NCBI GenBank assembly: GCA_949292445.1 | Contig: CASEZU010000119.1 | Coordinates: forward strand, 1 to 15,078 | DNA from: an uncultured Spirochaetales bacterium | GTDB lineage: Bacteria; Spirochaetota; Spirochaetia; Sphaerochaetales; Sphaerochaetaceae | Length of the DNA: 15,078 nucleotides | Direction of reading: 5' to 3' | Shown here: one piece after another, positions 7,102-14,407 of the stretch | How the letters are laid out: the number at the start of each line of letters is the position of its first letter | How positions within the stretch are numbered: position 1 is the first letter of the stretch | The notes under the pieces: generated by a model | Told to the model about the DNA's origin: nothing | The model's database searches: none | The model's input: the letters and a program-made list of their open reading frames with translations, nothing else | Position numbers and translations under genes: made by a program

Positions 7102-8403
7102 TCAGTTGTAGCTTGCGATAGCCTCGTTGACCCTTGCCGTGATGTTTGCCATCGTCTGGTCGAGGTCCTGAAGGTCGAGGAAGTACATTGTGAGCTCCTC
7201 GTTCGCAATTCTGTTGTACTCATCAGCGGCTGTTCCGATGATATCGGACTGGACTGCGCCCATGCCGTTGTTGACGAGTGTGTTGTAGAGATCATCGACA
7301 GTGATCTGTCCGTTGGAAGCCTCTGCGATTGAACCGAAGGCTGTCATCCTGTCCTCTTCAGTCATTGTCGCGTAAGCGGGGATTCCTCCCTCGAACTTCC
7401 ACTGGTTATCCGCAAGCCAGAGCACATACACAAGAGCTTCCTCAGGATGCTCGGCGTTGACGTTGATCGAGTTGTATGCGGCGCTGACGATGTTGTTGTT
7501 AGCCTCGGGATTTGCCGGTGTCACTGCAATGCCGTACTTCCAGTCCCTGGGGTAATCCTCCTGGCTGTTGAGGAGCCTTGTGAACCAGTTGCCCTGCACG
7601 AACATGGCAAGGTGGTCGCCGGCCATCGCGTAGTAGTTCCAGGATACATTCTCATTCTGAATCTCCTCGACAGGCATCTGGCAGCCGAGCACGTTGGTCA
7701 TCTCATAGAACCACTCGATGGCAGCGCGGCGTACAGGTGTGTCGAAATTGCAGAGTCCGTCCTCTGTGTAGAGAGGATCAGCGCACTGCGTGGCCTGAAT
7801 GATGTACCAGGGGTTCTCAGCGTTCATGAAGGAGCCGTAGATGCCGGCCTCGGGATCGGTGAGAGCGATGGCAGTGTTCTTGTAGTCCTCCCATGTCCAT
7901 GCTCCTGTAGGATAAGGAACACCGGCCTTGTCGAAGAGGTCCTTGTTGTAGAAGACGCAGTATGCCTCGACCTTTGAGGGAAGGCCGTAGTAGTCACCGT
8001 CATCCTCGACAGGAAGGTTCACGCCGTATGTCGCCTCAGCATCGATGCCCTGTCCCTCGACCAGCTCACGGAGAGGTACGAAGAAGCCGGCCTCGACCCT
8101 CGCCTCATAATACTTTGGCCCGAGCGATGGGATGACGTCGATCGTGCTTCCTGCTGTCAGGTCGATGTTGACCTTCGAGTCATGGTCCTCGTCGTTGCCC
8201 GGAGTCGGCTGCACCACGACATGGATGCCAGTCTCCTCCTCGAACGCCTTGTTCATCTCGTTGTACCAGACCTCATTGACATAGGATGCCCTGCAGACAG
8301 TGGTGACAACTCTCTCATCCGACTGCTCCTCGCTGCTTCCGCCTGCGAAGACTGCGGCTGCAAGGACTGCTGCGAAAAGCACTGTGAAAACGGCTCTCTT
8401 CAT
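7102..8403 (-). CDS. Carbohydrate ABC transporter substrate-binding protein
   Basis: Extracytoplasmic family 1 solute-binding protein (SBP_bac_1) feeding the two permeases, 433 residues. Residues 1-20 form a signal peptide (Lys-Arg start, hydrophobic core, VFA before GGSSEE), predicted to be cut by signal peptidase I after A20; there is no lipobox Cys. The mature part shows features of CUT1 binding proteins: an early NKAFEEETGIHV strand-helix, VIPSLGPKYYE, YGLPSKVEAYCVFYNKDLFDKAG, GAWTWEDY, and MFVQGNWFTRLL in the second lobe. Many acidic residues are consistent with a secreted protein. ATG 8403 overlaps the preceding stop as ATGA and has AGGAG 6 bases upstream. The ligand is not evident; the linked phosphodiesterase leaves a phosphodiester-containing ligand possible. 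Confidence 0.92.
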   Translation of the reverse strand: MKRAVFTVLFAAVLAAAVFAGGSSEEQSDERVVTTVCRASYVNEVWYNEMNKAFEEETGIHVVVQPTPGNDEDHDSKVNIDLTAGSTIDVIPSLGPKYYEARVEAGFFVPLRELVEGQGIDAEATYGVNLPVEDDGDYYGLPSKVEAYCVFYNKDLFDKAGVPYPTGAWTWEDYKNTAIALTDPEAGIYGSFMNAENPWYIIQATQCADPLYTEDGLCNFDTPVRRAAIEWFYEMTNVLGCQMPVEEIQNENVSWNYYAMAGDHLAMFVQGNWFTRLLNSQEDYPRDWKYGIAVTPANPEANNNIVSAAYNSINVNAEHPEEALVYVLWLADNQWKFEGGIPAYATMTEEDRMTAFGSIAEASNGQITVDDLYNTLVNNGMGAVQSDIIGTAADEYNRIANEELTMYFLDLQDLDQTMANITARVNEAIASYN

Positions 8404-8987
8404 TTTTTCTCCTCTTCTCCCTTCTTCTGGGACTCAAGAATCCTGAGTATCCTTTCGCGGTAAGTCCTGTCGCGGCCTTCCCACTCCGGGTAGACCTTCG
8501 ATCCCTCCGCGTAGAAATCGTCCTCGTTGCGGCCCTCCAGCTGTCCCTGCAGAGTATGCTTGTCGATGGCGTAATCGGGAATCTGCGGCCTGAGGCTGCC
8601 GCTCTTGTACTCCTTCATGATCCAGTTGTACATCTCATCGCTTGACCTGTCCTTCTGGCTCTTGCAGAGGTACCTGACGGCGTGAATCGCAAGAAGGCCC
8701 CTGTCTCCGGGCTGCTTCGTCACGCGCCTCATCTGGTCGAGCTCTCCGATCAGAACCGGTGCGTAGACATTGGCGAATCCGACATCCTCCACGCTTATCG
8801 TGCGGAGGCGGAACCAGAGGTAATCCTCCATGTCCTCGCTCGTGATCATCATCTCGTATGCCAGAGTCGCGGCATTCTCCTCGTGTCCTCTCCTGATCTC
8901 CTTCTGGAGCGCGGAGATCACGAGATCGGCGGCAAGCCCGCTTATGGTCTTGCACTTCTGCCAGGGATCATATGGGAAATTTTCCAT
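8400..8987 (-). CDS. Standalone RarA/MgsA C-terminal-domain-like protein, paralogue A
   Basis: 195-residue soluble protein, first gene of the operon and paralogue of the product at 4700-5326. It has no AAA+ domain. Same landmarks: PYDPWQK near the start, DLVISALQKEIRRG (very close to the RarA 'ISALHKS.RG' stretch), an Ala-rich AAxLAYEM helix, SVEDVGFANVYAP (RarA 'SEDIG.ADP.A'), HAVRYLCKSQKDRSS, IPDYAIDKHT, and a charged Lys/Glu tail. These similarities are seen by eye; the function is unknown, and the transport-operon setting argues against a simple repair role. The ATG at 8987 has a strong GGAGGAG SD. It is divergent from the AraC-family regulator and coupled by ATGA to the binding-protein gene. 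Confidence 0.75.
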   Translation of the reverse strand: MENFPYDPWQKCKTISGLAADLVISALQKEIRRGHEENAATLAYEMMITSEDMEDYLWFRLRTISVEDVGFANVYAPVLIGELDQMRRVTKQPGDRGLLAIHAVRYLCKSQKDRSSDEMYNWIMKEYKSGSLRPQIPDYAIDKHTLQGQLEGRNEDDFYAEGSKVYPEWEGRDRTYRERILRILESQKKGEEEKK

Positions 8988-8999
8988 GTCTCCTCCAAA

Positions 9000-9013
9000 A
9001 ACATGGCCATGTT
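9000..9013. promoter_or_regulatory. Perfect 14-bp palindrome, candidate operator
   Basis: AACATGGCCATGTT reads identically on both strands. It lies 3 bp upstream of the SD of the first importer-operon gene, in the 112-bp divergent region with the AraC-type regulator. It overlaps the first of two ATGTTA direct repeats (9009-9014 and 9020-9025), spaced one helical turn apart. Direct repeats suit an AraC-family regulator; the palindrome would suit a dimeric repressor. Which, if either, is used is inference. Confidence 0.4.
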
Positions 9014-9064
9014 ACCATAATGTTAATCCCAATCTTTACTGTTTTACTCTAAAAACTTCAGGAT

Positions 9065-9093
9065 TTGTAGCATCTTCGCATTTGTGATACATT
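9065..9093 (+). promoter_or_regulatory. Candidate promoter of the AraC-family regulator
   Basis: A weak -35 (TTGTAG, 9065-9070) and -10 (TACATT, 9088-9093) are separated by 17 bp. Expected initiation is about 7 bases downstream, at or next to the ATG at 9100, so the transcript might be leaderless; this fits the lack of any SD before that ATG. Confidence 0.35.
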
Positions 9094-9099
9094 ATTCTC

Positions 9100-9996
9100 A
9101 TGATCTACAAGAAGGAGACGATAAACCCCGGCAAGAATTCCGAACAGTGGTTCATATCATCGCGCACAGCGGAAGCATACCCGTTCGCATCATCGCTCTT
9201 CAAGCAGGGGGGATACTGTCTTCTGGACAGCGAGTTCTGGATCGAGAGACCCCGCGCGAAAGGTTACTCAACCATGATCATCACGCTCTCAGGCAGGGGA
9301 AGATTCATCCAGGAGGACGGCACTGAGTTCTGCCTCGATGAGGGGGAGATGTTCATCTCATCCCCATCAAGCCAGGGACACAGGGAGGAGACAGCCGGCA
9401 ATGACACATGGGAACAGGTATGGCTCACATTCTATGGTTCATCCCCTCTTCTTCCCTCGGAAGAATTCGACTGGAGGATCGTGAAATTCCCGGATACCGC
9501 GATGATGAGGGAGCTGATGCTTAATATAATAAGGGAGGACATCAACGCCGCGGCAGAGAGCGCCCTCTCGATAGAGCTCTCGGAAAGGCTTCTGCTGCTG
9601 ACGCTCCGCCGGGCCCTGCAGACATCGGAGACAGGAGACAGGGCAAGAATCAGATCGCGCTTCGAAAAGCTCTGGAATGATGTATCAAGTTCGCTCAATC
9701 AGGAGTGGGAGGTTGAGAGACTCTGCCAGATGATGAACTTCTCACGCTCCCAGCTGACAAGGCTCTGCAAGAAGCTCTACGGGGAGACTCCAGGCGAGAA
9801 GATCCGCCGCATAAGGATGGAGAACGCCAAGATTCTCCTTTCAAGCAGCTCGCTGTCCATACTCGAGGTGGCAGACGCCGTCGGCTATACTTCCCCTTCC
9901 CTCTTCTCATCCTCCTTCTCGTCTTTTGCCGGCATGAGCCCGAGGGAATACAGGAACATGCGGCGGAGAGCCCGCGGCAAGGGAGAATTGCCATAA
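9100..9996 (+). CDS. AraC-family transcriptional regulator with cupin sensor domain
   Basis: Probable ligand-responsive regulator of the divergent sugar-importer operon, 298 residues. Residues about 35-115 form an AraC_binding-type cupin: a TLSGRGRFI strand, the [17 protein letters not shown] turn, and VWLTFYG. Residues 120-185 are a helical linker. Residues 190-290 are the paired helix-turn-helix DNA-binding domain: first HTH around [21 protein letters not shown] (206-226), second around [20 protein letters not shown] (254-273), ending with the signature GMSPREYRN. The SD-like AAGGAG lies inside the gene just after the ATG, and nothing useful lies before it. Members of this type usually activate the neighbouring transport operon when ligand binds the cupin; activation here is inferred from position. 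Confidence 0.92.
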   Translation: MIYKKETINPGKNSEQWFISSRTAEAYPFASSLFKQGGYCLLDSEFWIERPRAKGYSTMIITLSGRGRFIQEDGTEFCLDEGEMFISSPSSQGHREETAGNDTWEQVWLTFYGSSPLLPSEEFDWRIVKFPDTAMMRELMLNIIREDINAAAESALSIELSERLLLLTLRRALQTSETGDRARIRSRFEKLWNDVSSSLNQEWEVERLCQMMNFSRSQLTRLCKKLYGETPGEKIRRIRMENAKILLSSSSLSILEVADAVGYTSPSLFSSSFSSFAGMSPREYRNMRRRARGKGELP

Positions 9997-10039
9997 TAGA
10001 GTCATTCCTATAGAATCCGGCGGAAGAACAGGAGAAAAT

Positions 10040-10468
10040 ATGAAAAACACAGGATTCTTTGCCGAGTTCAGGAAGTTCATATCAAGGGGCAACGTCCTCG
10101 ATATGGCAGTCGGCATCGCAGCAGGCGCTGCATTCACAGCAATCGTCAACTCATTTGTGAAGGACATCATCAACCCGGTCATCGGTCTTCTCATAGGCGG
10201 AATAGACTTCTCCAGCCTTGAGATCGTGCTCAAGCCGGCGACGGAGAGCAGTGAGGCTGTCGCGATAAGATACGGACAGTTCATCAACTCCATCATCTCA
10301 TTCATCATCATCTCGTTCGCGCTCTTCCTCATGGTCAAGGCATTCAACACGCTCAAGGAGAATGCAAAGAAGAAGGAAGCGGAGGCAAAGGCAGCAGCAC
10401 CAGCAGCTCCTCCTGCGGACATCCAGCTCCTGACAGAGATCAGGGATCTCCTCAGGGAGAGGAAGTGA
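10040..10468 (+). CDS. mscL: Large-conductance mechanosensitive channel MscL
   Basis: Inner-membrane channel that opens under membrane tension to release solutes during hypo-osmotic shock. The 142 residues match the family length. The N-terminal amphipathic helix ([19 protein letters not shown]) leads into the pore-lining TM1 at about 19-46 with its small-residue run ([14 protein letters not shown]); [10 protein letters not shown] follows; a periplasmic loop leads to TM2 at about 80-103 ([19 protein letters not shown], a strongly conserved segment). A charged and Ala/Pro linker leads to the C-terminal bundle helix ([11 protein letters not shown]). An AGGAG SD lies 5-6 bases before the ATG. 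It lies 43 bp after the regulator gene on the same strand, but is probably functionally unrelated, and ends at its own terminator. Confidence 0.97.
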   Translation: MKNTGFFAEFRKFISRGNVLDMAVGIAAGAAFTAIVNSFVKDIINPVIGLLIGGIDFSSLEIVLKPATESSEAVAIRYGQFINSIISFIIISFALFLMVKAFNTLKENAKKKEAEAKAAAPAAPPADIQLLTEIRDLLRERK

Positions 10469-10472
10469 CATG

Positions 10473-10494
10473 CGGGCCTCTAGGCCCGTTTTTA
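10473..10494 (+). terminator. Rho-independent terminator after mscL
   Basis: Perfect 6-bp inverted repeat CGGGCC/GGCCCG with a TCTA loop, followed directly by TTTTTATTT, starting 4 bp past the mscL stop. Confidence 0.93.
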
Positions 10495-10512
10495 TTTCAC
10501 TCTTTTCCTTTA

Positions 10513-10541
10513 TTCAAAAACAATTAACAGAGTCTTATTAT
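10513..10541 (+). promoter_or_regulatory. Candidate promoter for the 120-residue protein gene
   Basis: In the AT-rich gap after the mscL terminator, TTCAAA (10513-10518) and TATTAT (10536-10541) are 17 bp apart. A consensus TTGACA at 10560-10565 is a rival -35, but its best -10 (TTCTAT, 10585-10590) needs a long 19-bp spacer. Either could drive the next gene; the choice is uncertain. Confidence 0.35.
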
Positions 10542-10626
10542 AAAATTTTCATCTTCATATTGACATATATACCGGCTTTGACCATTCTATAGCCGACAAA
10601 AGCGAGGGATTCTTAAGGAGTCGTTA

Positions 10627-10989
10627 ATGACAGAAAATGAAAGGATCCTTGTAAACAGTATCGCGGGATCATATCTTCCCGGCGAGGCGATGGCTATCTA
10701 CGGCAGCATCCAGAACTACAGAAGGCTCAGGAAGAAGGAAGGCATGGCTCTGACCTTCGCAGAAGCTGCAGCGGAATGGAAGGAGCGGATATTCCTGCCG
10801 ATCATCTCGGAAATAAGAAGCGACATGGCACTTTCCATCGCCGCAGGCAGCAGAATCGAGGAGGCATTCTTCCCCGCGCTTTACGCTGTCGAGGACAATG
10901 GCTTTGAATTCTCTGCAGCTGCGGTACGCAGGGCCGTGATGAAGAAGGCCCACGGAATCAGGGCCTTCATATCAAGACTCATAGCGTGA
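10627..10989 (+). CDS. Hypothetical protein, 120 residues, unrecognised family
   Basis: I do not recognise the family. The protein looks soluble and mainly helical, with no signal peptide, membrane segment or Cys. It has a basic patch NYRRLRKKEG (29-38), a WKERIFLPIISEIRSD stretch (51-66), and an Ala-rich, basic C-terminal helix region (AAAVRRAVMKKAHGIRAF). It is likely a real gene: AAGGAG lies 7 bases before the ATG, the gene sits alone between the mscL terminator and a convergent gene, and an AT-rich promoter-like stretch precedes it. Its stop directly abuts the stop of the convergent DJ-1/YajL gene with no base between, leaving no room for a terminator between them. Confidence 0.7.
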   Translation: MTENERILVNSIAGSYLPGEAMAIYGSIQNYRRLRKKEGMALTFAEAAAEWKERIFLPIISEIRSDMALSIAAGSRIEEAFFPALYAVEDNGFEFSAAAVRRAVMKKAHGIRAFISRLIA

Positions 10990-11538
10990 TCAGCACTTGT
11001 AGAAGATTGCGGCCCTGACTTCCTCTGCCTTGGCATCGCCTTTGAGCATGCGCACAAGCTCAATGCCGAGATCGAATGCCCATCCGGCACTCTTTCCTGT
11101 GACGATATTCCCGTCAGTGACAATACCCTCTGTGGAGAAATGAAAATCCGGGGCATAGCTCCCGCATCCGGGGAAGCAGGTGGCCCTGCGGCCTGTAAGA
11201 AGGCCGAGGGGCGCCAGCACGACAGCCGGAGCGGCACAGATGGCGGCGACAATGCCCGTCTGGGCAGTGCGGACAAGTATCTCATTGACTCTCCAGGACT
11301 GGGATAGATTGACGCTCCCGGGCATGCCGCCGGGACAGAAAGCCGCGGCAAACTCCTCTTTCTCATCCAGATCGGAAAGTGCTGTATCGGCTTTTACCGT
11401 CACTCCATGCGAGGATGTGACCATCTCGCCGGCAACACCTGCTGTGACGACATCAAGCCCTGCCCTTCTCATCACATCAACAGGACAGAGCGCCTCGGTT
11501 TCCTCAAAACCATCAGCAAGAAAGACGATAACTCTCAT
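10990..11538 (-). CDS. DJ-1/PfpI superfamily protein (YajL/ThiJ-like)
   Basis: Small cytoplasmic protein of the DJ-1/YajL group, 182 residues, linked in other bacteria to oxidative/electrophile stress and proposed deglycase or chaperone activity. Visible: an N-terminal strand MRVIVFLADG; E15 in GFEETE, matching the Glu that pairs with the reactive Cys; the nucleophile elbow with C101 in AAICAAPAVVLAP; and the RATCFPG stretch, where human DJ-1 has His but YajL-type proteins have Phe. FCPGGMPGS (68-76) is typical. The ATG at 11538 overlaps the DAHP synthase stop (ATGA) and has GGTGGAG upstream; the frame is open further upstream, but that extra 28-residue stretch is the DAHP synthase C-terminus in another frame. 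Last gene of the minus-strand run. Confidence 0.92.
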   Translation of the reverse strand: MRVIVFLADGFEETEALCPVDVMRRAGLDVVTAGVAGEMVTSSHGVTVKADTALSDLDEKEEFAAAFCPGGMPGSVNLSQSWRVNEILVRTAQTGIVAAICAAPAVVLAPLGLLTGRRATCFPGCGSYAPDFHFSTEGIVTDGNIVTGKSAGWAFDLGIELVRMLKGDAKAEEVRAAIFYKC

Positions 11539-12614
11539 AGTATCTCCACCTTTCCGCCGTTCTTCTTCGCCTCTCTGACAAGGCCGGCGGCATTTCTGAC
11601 AATTCTCTCGGTCTCCTCCCACCCGATGCAGCCATCGGTGACGGAGACGCCATACTTAAGCTGGGAAAGATCCTCAGGAATTTTCTGCGATCCCTCTGCT
11701 ATGTTGGACTCCAGCATGAAGCCCCTGATGCTCTTCTCGCCCCACCTGACCTGATCGATGACTGAGCGCAGCACCCTCTTCTGCCTCGTGAAATCCTTGT
11801 GGCTGTTCTGGTGTGAGCAGTCGACGAGGATACTTGCCGTAAGGCCGGCCTTCCTCATCATGGCTGAGGCCTCCTCGACATCATCCTCGTAGTAGTTGGG
11901 GCCCTGATCACCGCCGCGCAGGATGAGATGCGTGGCATCATTTCCCGCTGAACGGTAGACAGCAAGGCGTCCATCGCGTCCGACACCGATGAAAGAAGCG
12001 GGGCTGGCCGCTGCCTTGGCGGCATTGACAGCTGCCGTGAAGTCTCCCGATGTGCTGTTCTTGAAGCCTACGGCGACGGAAAGTCCGGATGCAAGCGATC
12101 TGTGTGTCTGGCTCTCTGTGGTCCTTGCGCCGATTGAGGACCAGCTCATCAGCTCATCCGTATACTGAGGTACGATCGGATCGAGGACCTCGCAGCCGAC
12201 AGGAAGCCCTATCTCAGTTATATCGATAAGGAGACGGCGGGCTATCATGAGACCTTTCTCAATATTGCAGCTTTCGTCCATATCCGGATCGATGATGAAG
12301 CCCTTCCAGCCCAGCGCGGTGCGGGGCTTCTCGAAATATGTACGCATGACAATGAAGAAGACATCGGAAACGGAATCGGCAAGTCCCTTCAGGCGGCGGG
12401 CATAATCCAGAGCGGCAGCCGTGTCATGAATTGAACACGGCCCTATTACTGCAAGAAGGCGGTCATCATTCCCCTTCAAGATCGAGTTGACTGTATGACG
12501 GTACGACGATATCCTCTCCGCAGCCGACTCGGAGACAGGGCACGCAGCCTCCATCTCGCTGGGGGACATCAGAGGTTCTATCGAGCGTATTCTCAAATCC
12601 TGGATATTTCTCAT
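11535..12614 (-). CDS. aroG: 3-deoxy-7-phosphoheptulonate synthase, class I (AroF/AroG/AroH type)
   Basis: First committed enzyme of the shikimate pathway: condenses phosphoenolpyruvate and erythrose 4-phosphate to DAHP. The 359 residues are similar to E. coli AroG (350). All metal ligands are visible at near-identical positions: C60 in IGPCSIHD, H268 in VDCSHQN, E302 in MLESN, D327 in VTDG. Substrate-binding motifs MRTYFEKPRT (90-99), GARTTESQTHR (162-172) and GFKNSTSG (183-190) are intact. The N-terminal segment that carries feedback-inhibitor contacts in this class is present, but which aromatic amino acid inhibits it cannot be judged, so the symbol stands for the family. The start at 12614 has only a weak SD and follows the acyl-CoA synthetase stop by 11 bp. 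No other shikimate genes are nearby. Confidence 0.94.
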   Translation of the reverse strand: MRNIQDLRIRSIEPLMSPSEMEAACPVSESAAERISSYRHTVNSILKGNDDRLLAVIGPCSIHDTAAALDYARRLKGLADSVSDVFFIVMRTYFEKPRTALGWKGFIIDPDMDESCNIEKGLMIARRLLIDITEIGLPVGCEVLDPIVPQYTDELMSWSSIGARTTESQTHRSLASGLSVAVGFKNSTSGDFTAAVNAAKAAASPASFIGVGRDGRLAVYRSAGNDATHLILRGGDQGPNYYEDDVEEASAMMRKAGLTASILVDCSHQNSHKDFTRQKRVLRSVIDQVRWGEKSIRGFMLESNIAEGSQKIPEDLSQLKYGVSVTDGCIGWEETERIVRNAAGLVREAKKNGGKVEIL

Positions 12615-12625
12615 AGTCCGGTATT

Positions 12626-14407
12626 CTAGCCTTTTTCACCGTCCTTGTCCCCGCCGGAACGCTTTCTGGGATAGAGGAATCTCTTTATCTTCTGTGTCGG
12701 AGTACGCTCAAAAGGCTTCTCCTGCAGCTCCACGCTCGATATCTTCGAGAAAGCGGAAAGCTGGGAGTTCACAGTCTTCCTTATCGCGGCGATATGCTTC
12801 TCAGCCTCCCGCTGAGCCTCCTGCAGCGAGATCTTCATCTTATCAGCCATCAGGTCGATATCTATCCTGATAAGTGCCAGAAGGCCTCCGTTTTCCGGAA
12901 CTACAAGCGACTCGGCAACGAAATCCTGGCTGTTTATGAGGCTCTCGATCATCTCCGGATAGATGTTCTCTCCGCCGGGACCGAGGATCATCGTCTTAAC
13001 CCTTCCCCTGATCGCAAGGCGCCCCTTCCTGTCGATATATCCGAGATCACCGGTACGGAAATAGCCGTCTGGAGTGAATACCTCCGCGGTGAGATCGGGA
13101 CGGTTGTAGTAGCCCTTCATGACATTCGGCCCTTTGACTGCTATCTCACCAGTCCCATCCGCATTCCTGTCCAGCAGGATCACGCTGTCATCTGCGACAA
13201 CGGGGCCGATGAAGCCAGGCTTCTCATCCCTGTGCCTCGAGCCGCATCCTGCGACAAGCGGCGAGGTCTCTGTCAGTCCGTAGCCGAGAGCATAGGGGAA
13301 GTGGGCAGCATGCAAAAAGCTCTCGACCTCAGGATCAAGCGGCGCGCCCCCGATGCCGAAGAACTTGAGGCGGTGGCCGAAGGTCTTCATCAGCTTGCGC
13401 CCGATGGTACGCATGACAACAGGACGTGTAAGAGGATTTGCAGCGAGCTTCGCGATACGCCCCTCTCCTTTCAGGACCGGCACTACTGCAGATTTGTAGA
13501 CCTTCTCTATGAGAAGAGGCACGGAGAGCATGACATGGGGCCTGATCTCGGCAAGCGCCGGCAGGAGGATGGAGACAGCCGGCTGGCGGCCGAGGAAGTT
13601 TATCTCAAGGCCCTTCATAAGGGGCAGGATCTGTCCGATCGTGAATTCATAGACATGCGCCATCGGCAGGATTGACAGCACTTTCTCCCCCGGGCTGAGA
13701 CGGACATACACATCGCTCGCGAGATCGGCACAGCGGAGTATGTTCATATGCGAGAGCTCAACGCCCTTTGATGCTCCGGTTGTGCCCGAGGTGTAGATTA
13801 TAGAAGCGGTATCGTTCTCACCTGGCCTTACAGCATCAAGCTCCTTCTGCCTTATCTTCTGCGTCCGCAGCGAGAAGCCGGGAGCAGCGGAGAATGATGA
13901 TGATTCCGGGACCTCAGGCACATGCACCAGGTCATCGAGGCGGAAAAGCAGGAGATCCTCAGCCTCCGCGATCTTCTGATAATGCTTGATGTTCACCGCC
14001 GCGCCCTTGGCACCGCTGTCGCGGAGTATCGAGAGCATGTCACGGGAAGGAAAGTCAGGAAGGACGGGAACCGCCACGGCGCCGGCAGAGACAATCGCAA
14101 GATACATCACCATCCACTCCGGAGAACTCTCCCCGATCAGGGCTATCCTGTCTCCCTTTCCGATTCCGAGCGAAAGGAGATAGGAAGCCGCTGCCTTCGC
14201 ATACCAGACAAGCTGGCTGTAGCTCATATCATTCTCCTCGCCGGTGCGGAAGACGCGATAGCATCTCTTTCCTGGATAGCGGGACGCGATAGCATCCATG
14301 AAATCCGGGAATGTATAGCCCTTGACTGTCTTCATTCTCAGCCCGTCAGGACGCTTAATCCTGCGGCATTCCTTTTCCGTTATTCTTTCCTTATTCTTCC
14401 TCGCCAT
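12626..14407 (-). CDS. Long-chain acyl-CoA synthetase / AMP-forming ligase
   Basis: ANL-superfamily enzyme activating a fatty acid with ATP to an acyl-adenylate and then to acyl-CoA; 593 residues from the chosen start, the usual length for bacterial long-chain (FadD15-like) members. Visible: the P-loop IIYTSGTTGASKG (about 203-215), AHVYEFTIGQILPL, the acyl/adenylate motif YGLTETSP, the YFRTGDLGYID hinge followed by GRLAIRGRVK, GENIYPEMIES, and the catalytic C-terminal Lys in RTPTQKIKRFLY. The ATG at 14407 has a GAGGGG SD 7 bases away and overlaps the upstream gene by 17 bp. The frame stays open to 14494, but that stretch (MCALLLRRRF...) is the neighbour's C-terminus in another frame; an ATG at 14335 is also possible. 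A basic C-terminal tail follows. The fatty-acid chain length is not evident. Confidence 0.92.
   Translation of the reverse strand: MARKNKERITEKECRRIKRPDGLRMKTVKGYTFPDFMDAIASRYPGKRCYRVFRTGEENDMSYSQLVWYAKAAASYLLSLGIGKGDRIALIGESSPEWMVMYLAIVSAGAVAVPVLPDFPSRDMLSILRDSGAKGAAVNIKHYQKIAEAEDLLLFRLDDLVHVPEVPESSSFSAAPGFSLRTQKIRQKELDAVRPGENDTASIIYTSGTTGASKGVELSHMNILRCADLASDVYVRLSPGEKVLSILPMAHVYEFTIGQILPLMKGLEINFLGRQPAVSILLPALAEIRPHVMLSVPLLIEKVYKSAVVPVLKGEGRIAKLAANPLTRPVVMRTIGRKLMKTFGHRLKFFGIGGAPLDPEVESFLHAAHFPYALGYGLTETSPLVAGCGSRHRDEKPGFIGPVVADDSVILLDRNADGTGEIAVKGPNVMKGYYNRPDLTAEVFTPDGYFRTGDLGYIDRKGRLAIRGRVKTMILGPGGENIYPEMIESLINSQDFVAESLVVPENGGLLALIRIDIDLMADKMKISLQEAQREAEKHIAAIRKTVNSQLSAFSKISSVELQEKPFERTPTQKIKRFLYPRKRSGGDKDGEKG

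Noticed and set aside
9907..10422. Minus-strand open frame of 171 codons across the regulator and mscL
   Set aside because: It lies antisense to the C-terminus of the AraC-type protein and most of mscL, both certain; its hydrophobic stretches mirror the TM codons of mscL.
11538..11622. Longer N-terminus for the DJ-1/YajL protein
   Set aside because: The added residues (MGGDRENCQKCRR...) are out-of-frame DAHP synthase codons, and the ATG at 11538 has both an SD and a coupled overlap.
12794..13675. Long plus-strand open frame of 293 codons antisense to the acyl-CoA synthetase
   Set aside because: It is fully covered by a gene with clear catalytic motifs, its translation shows no domain or compositional sense, and long antisense frames are common in this codon usage.
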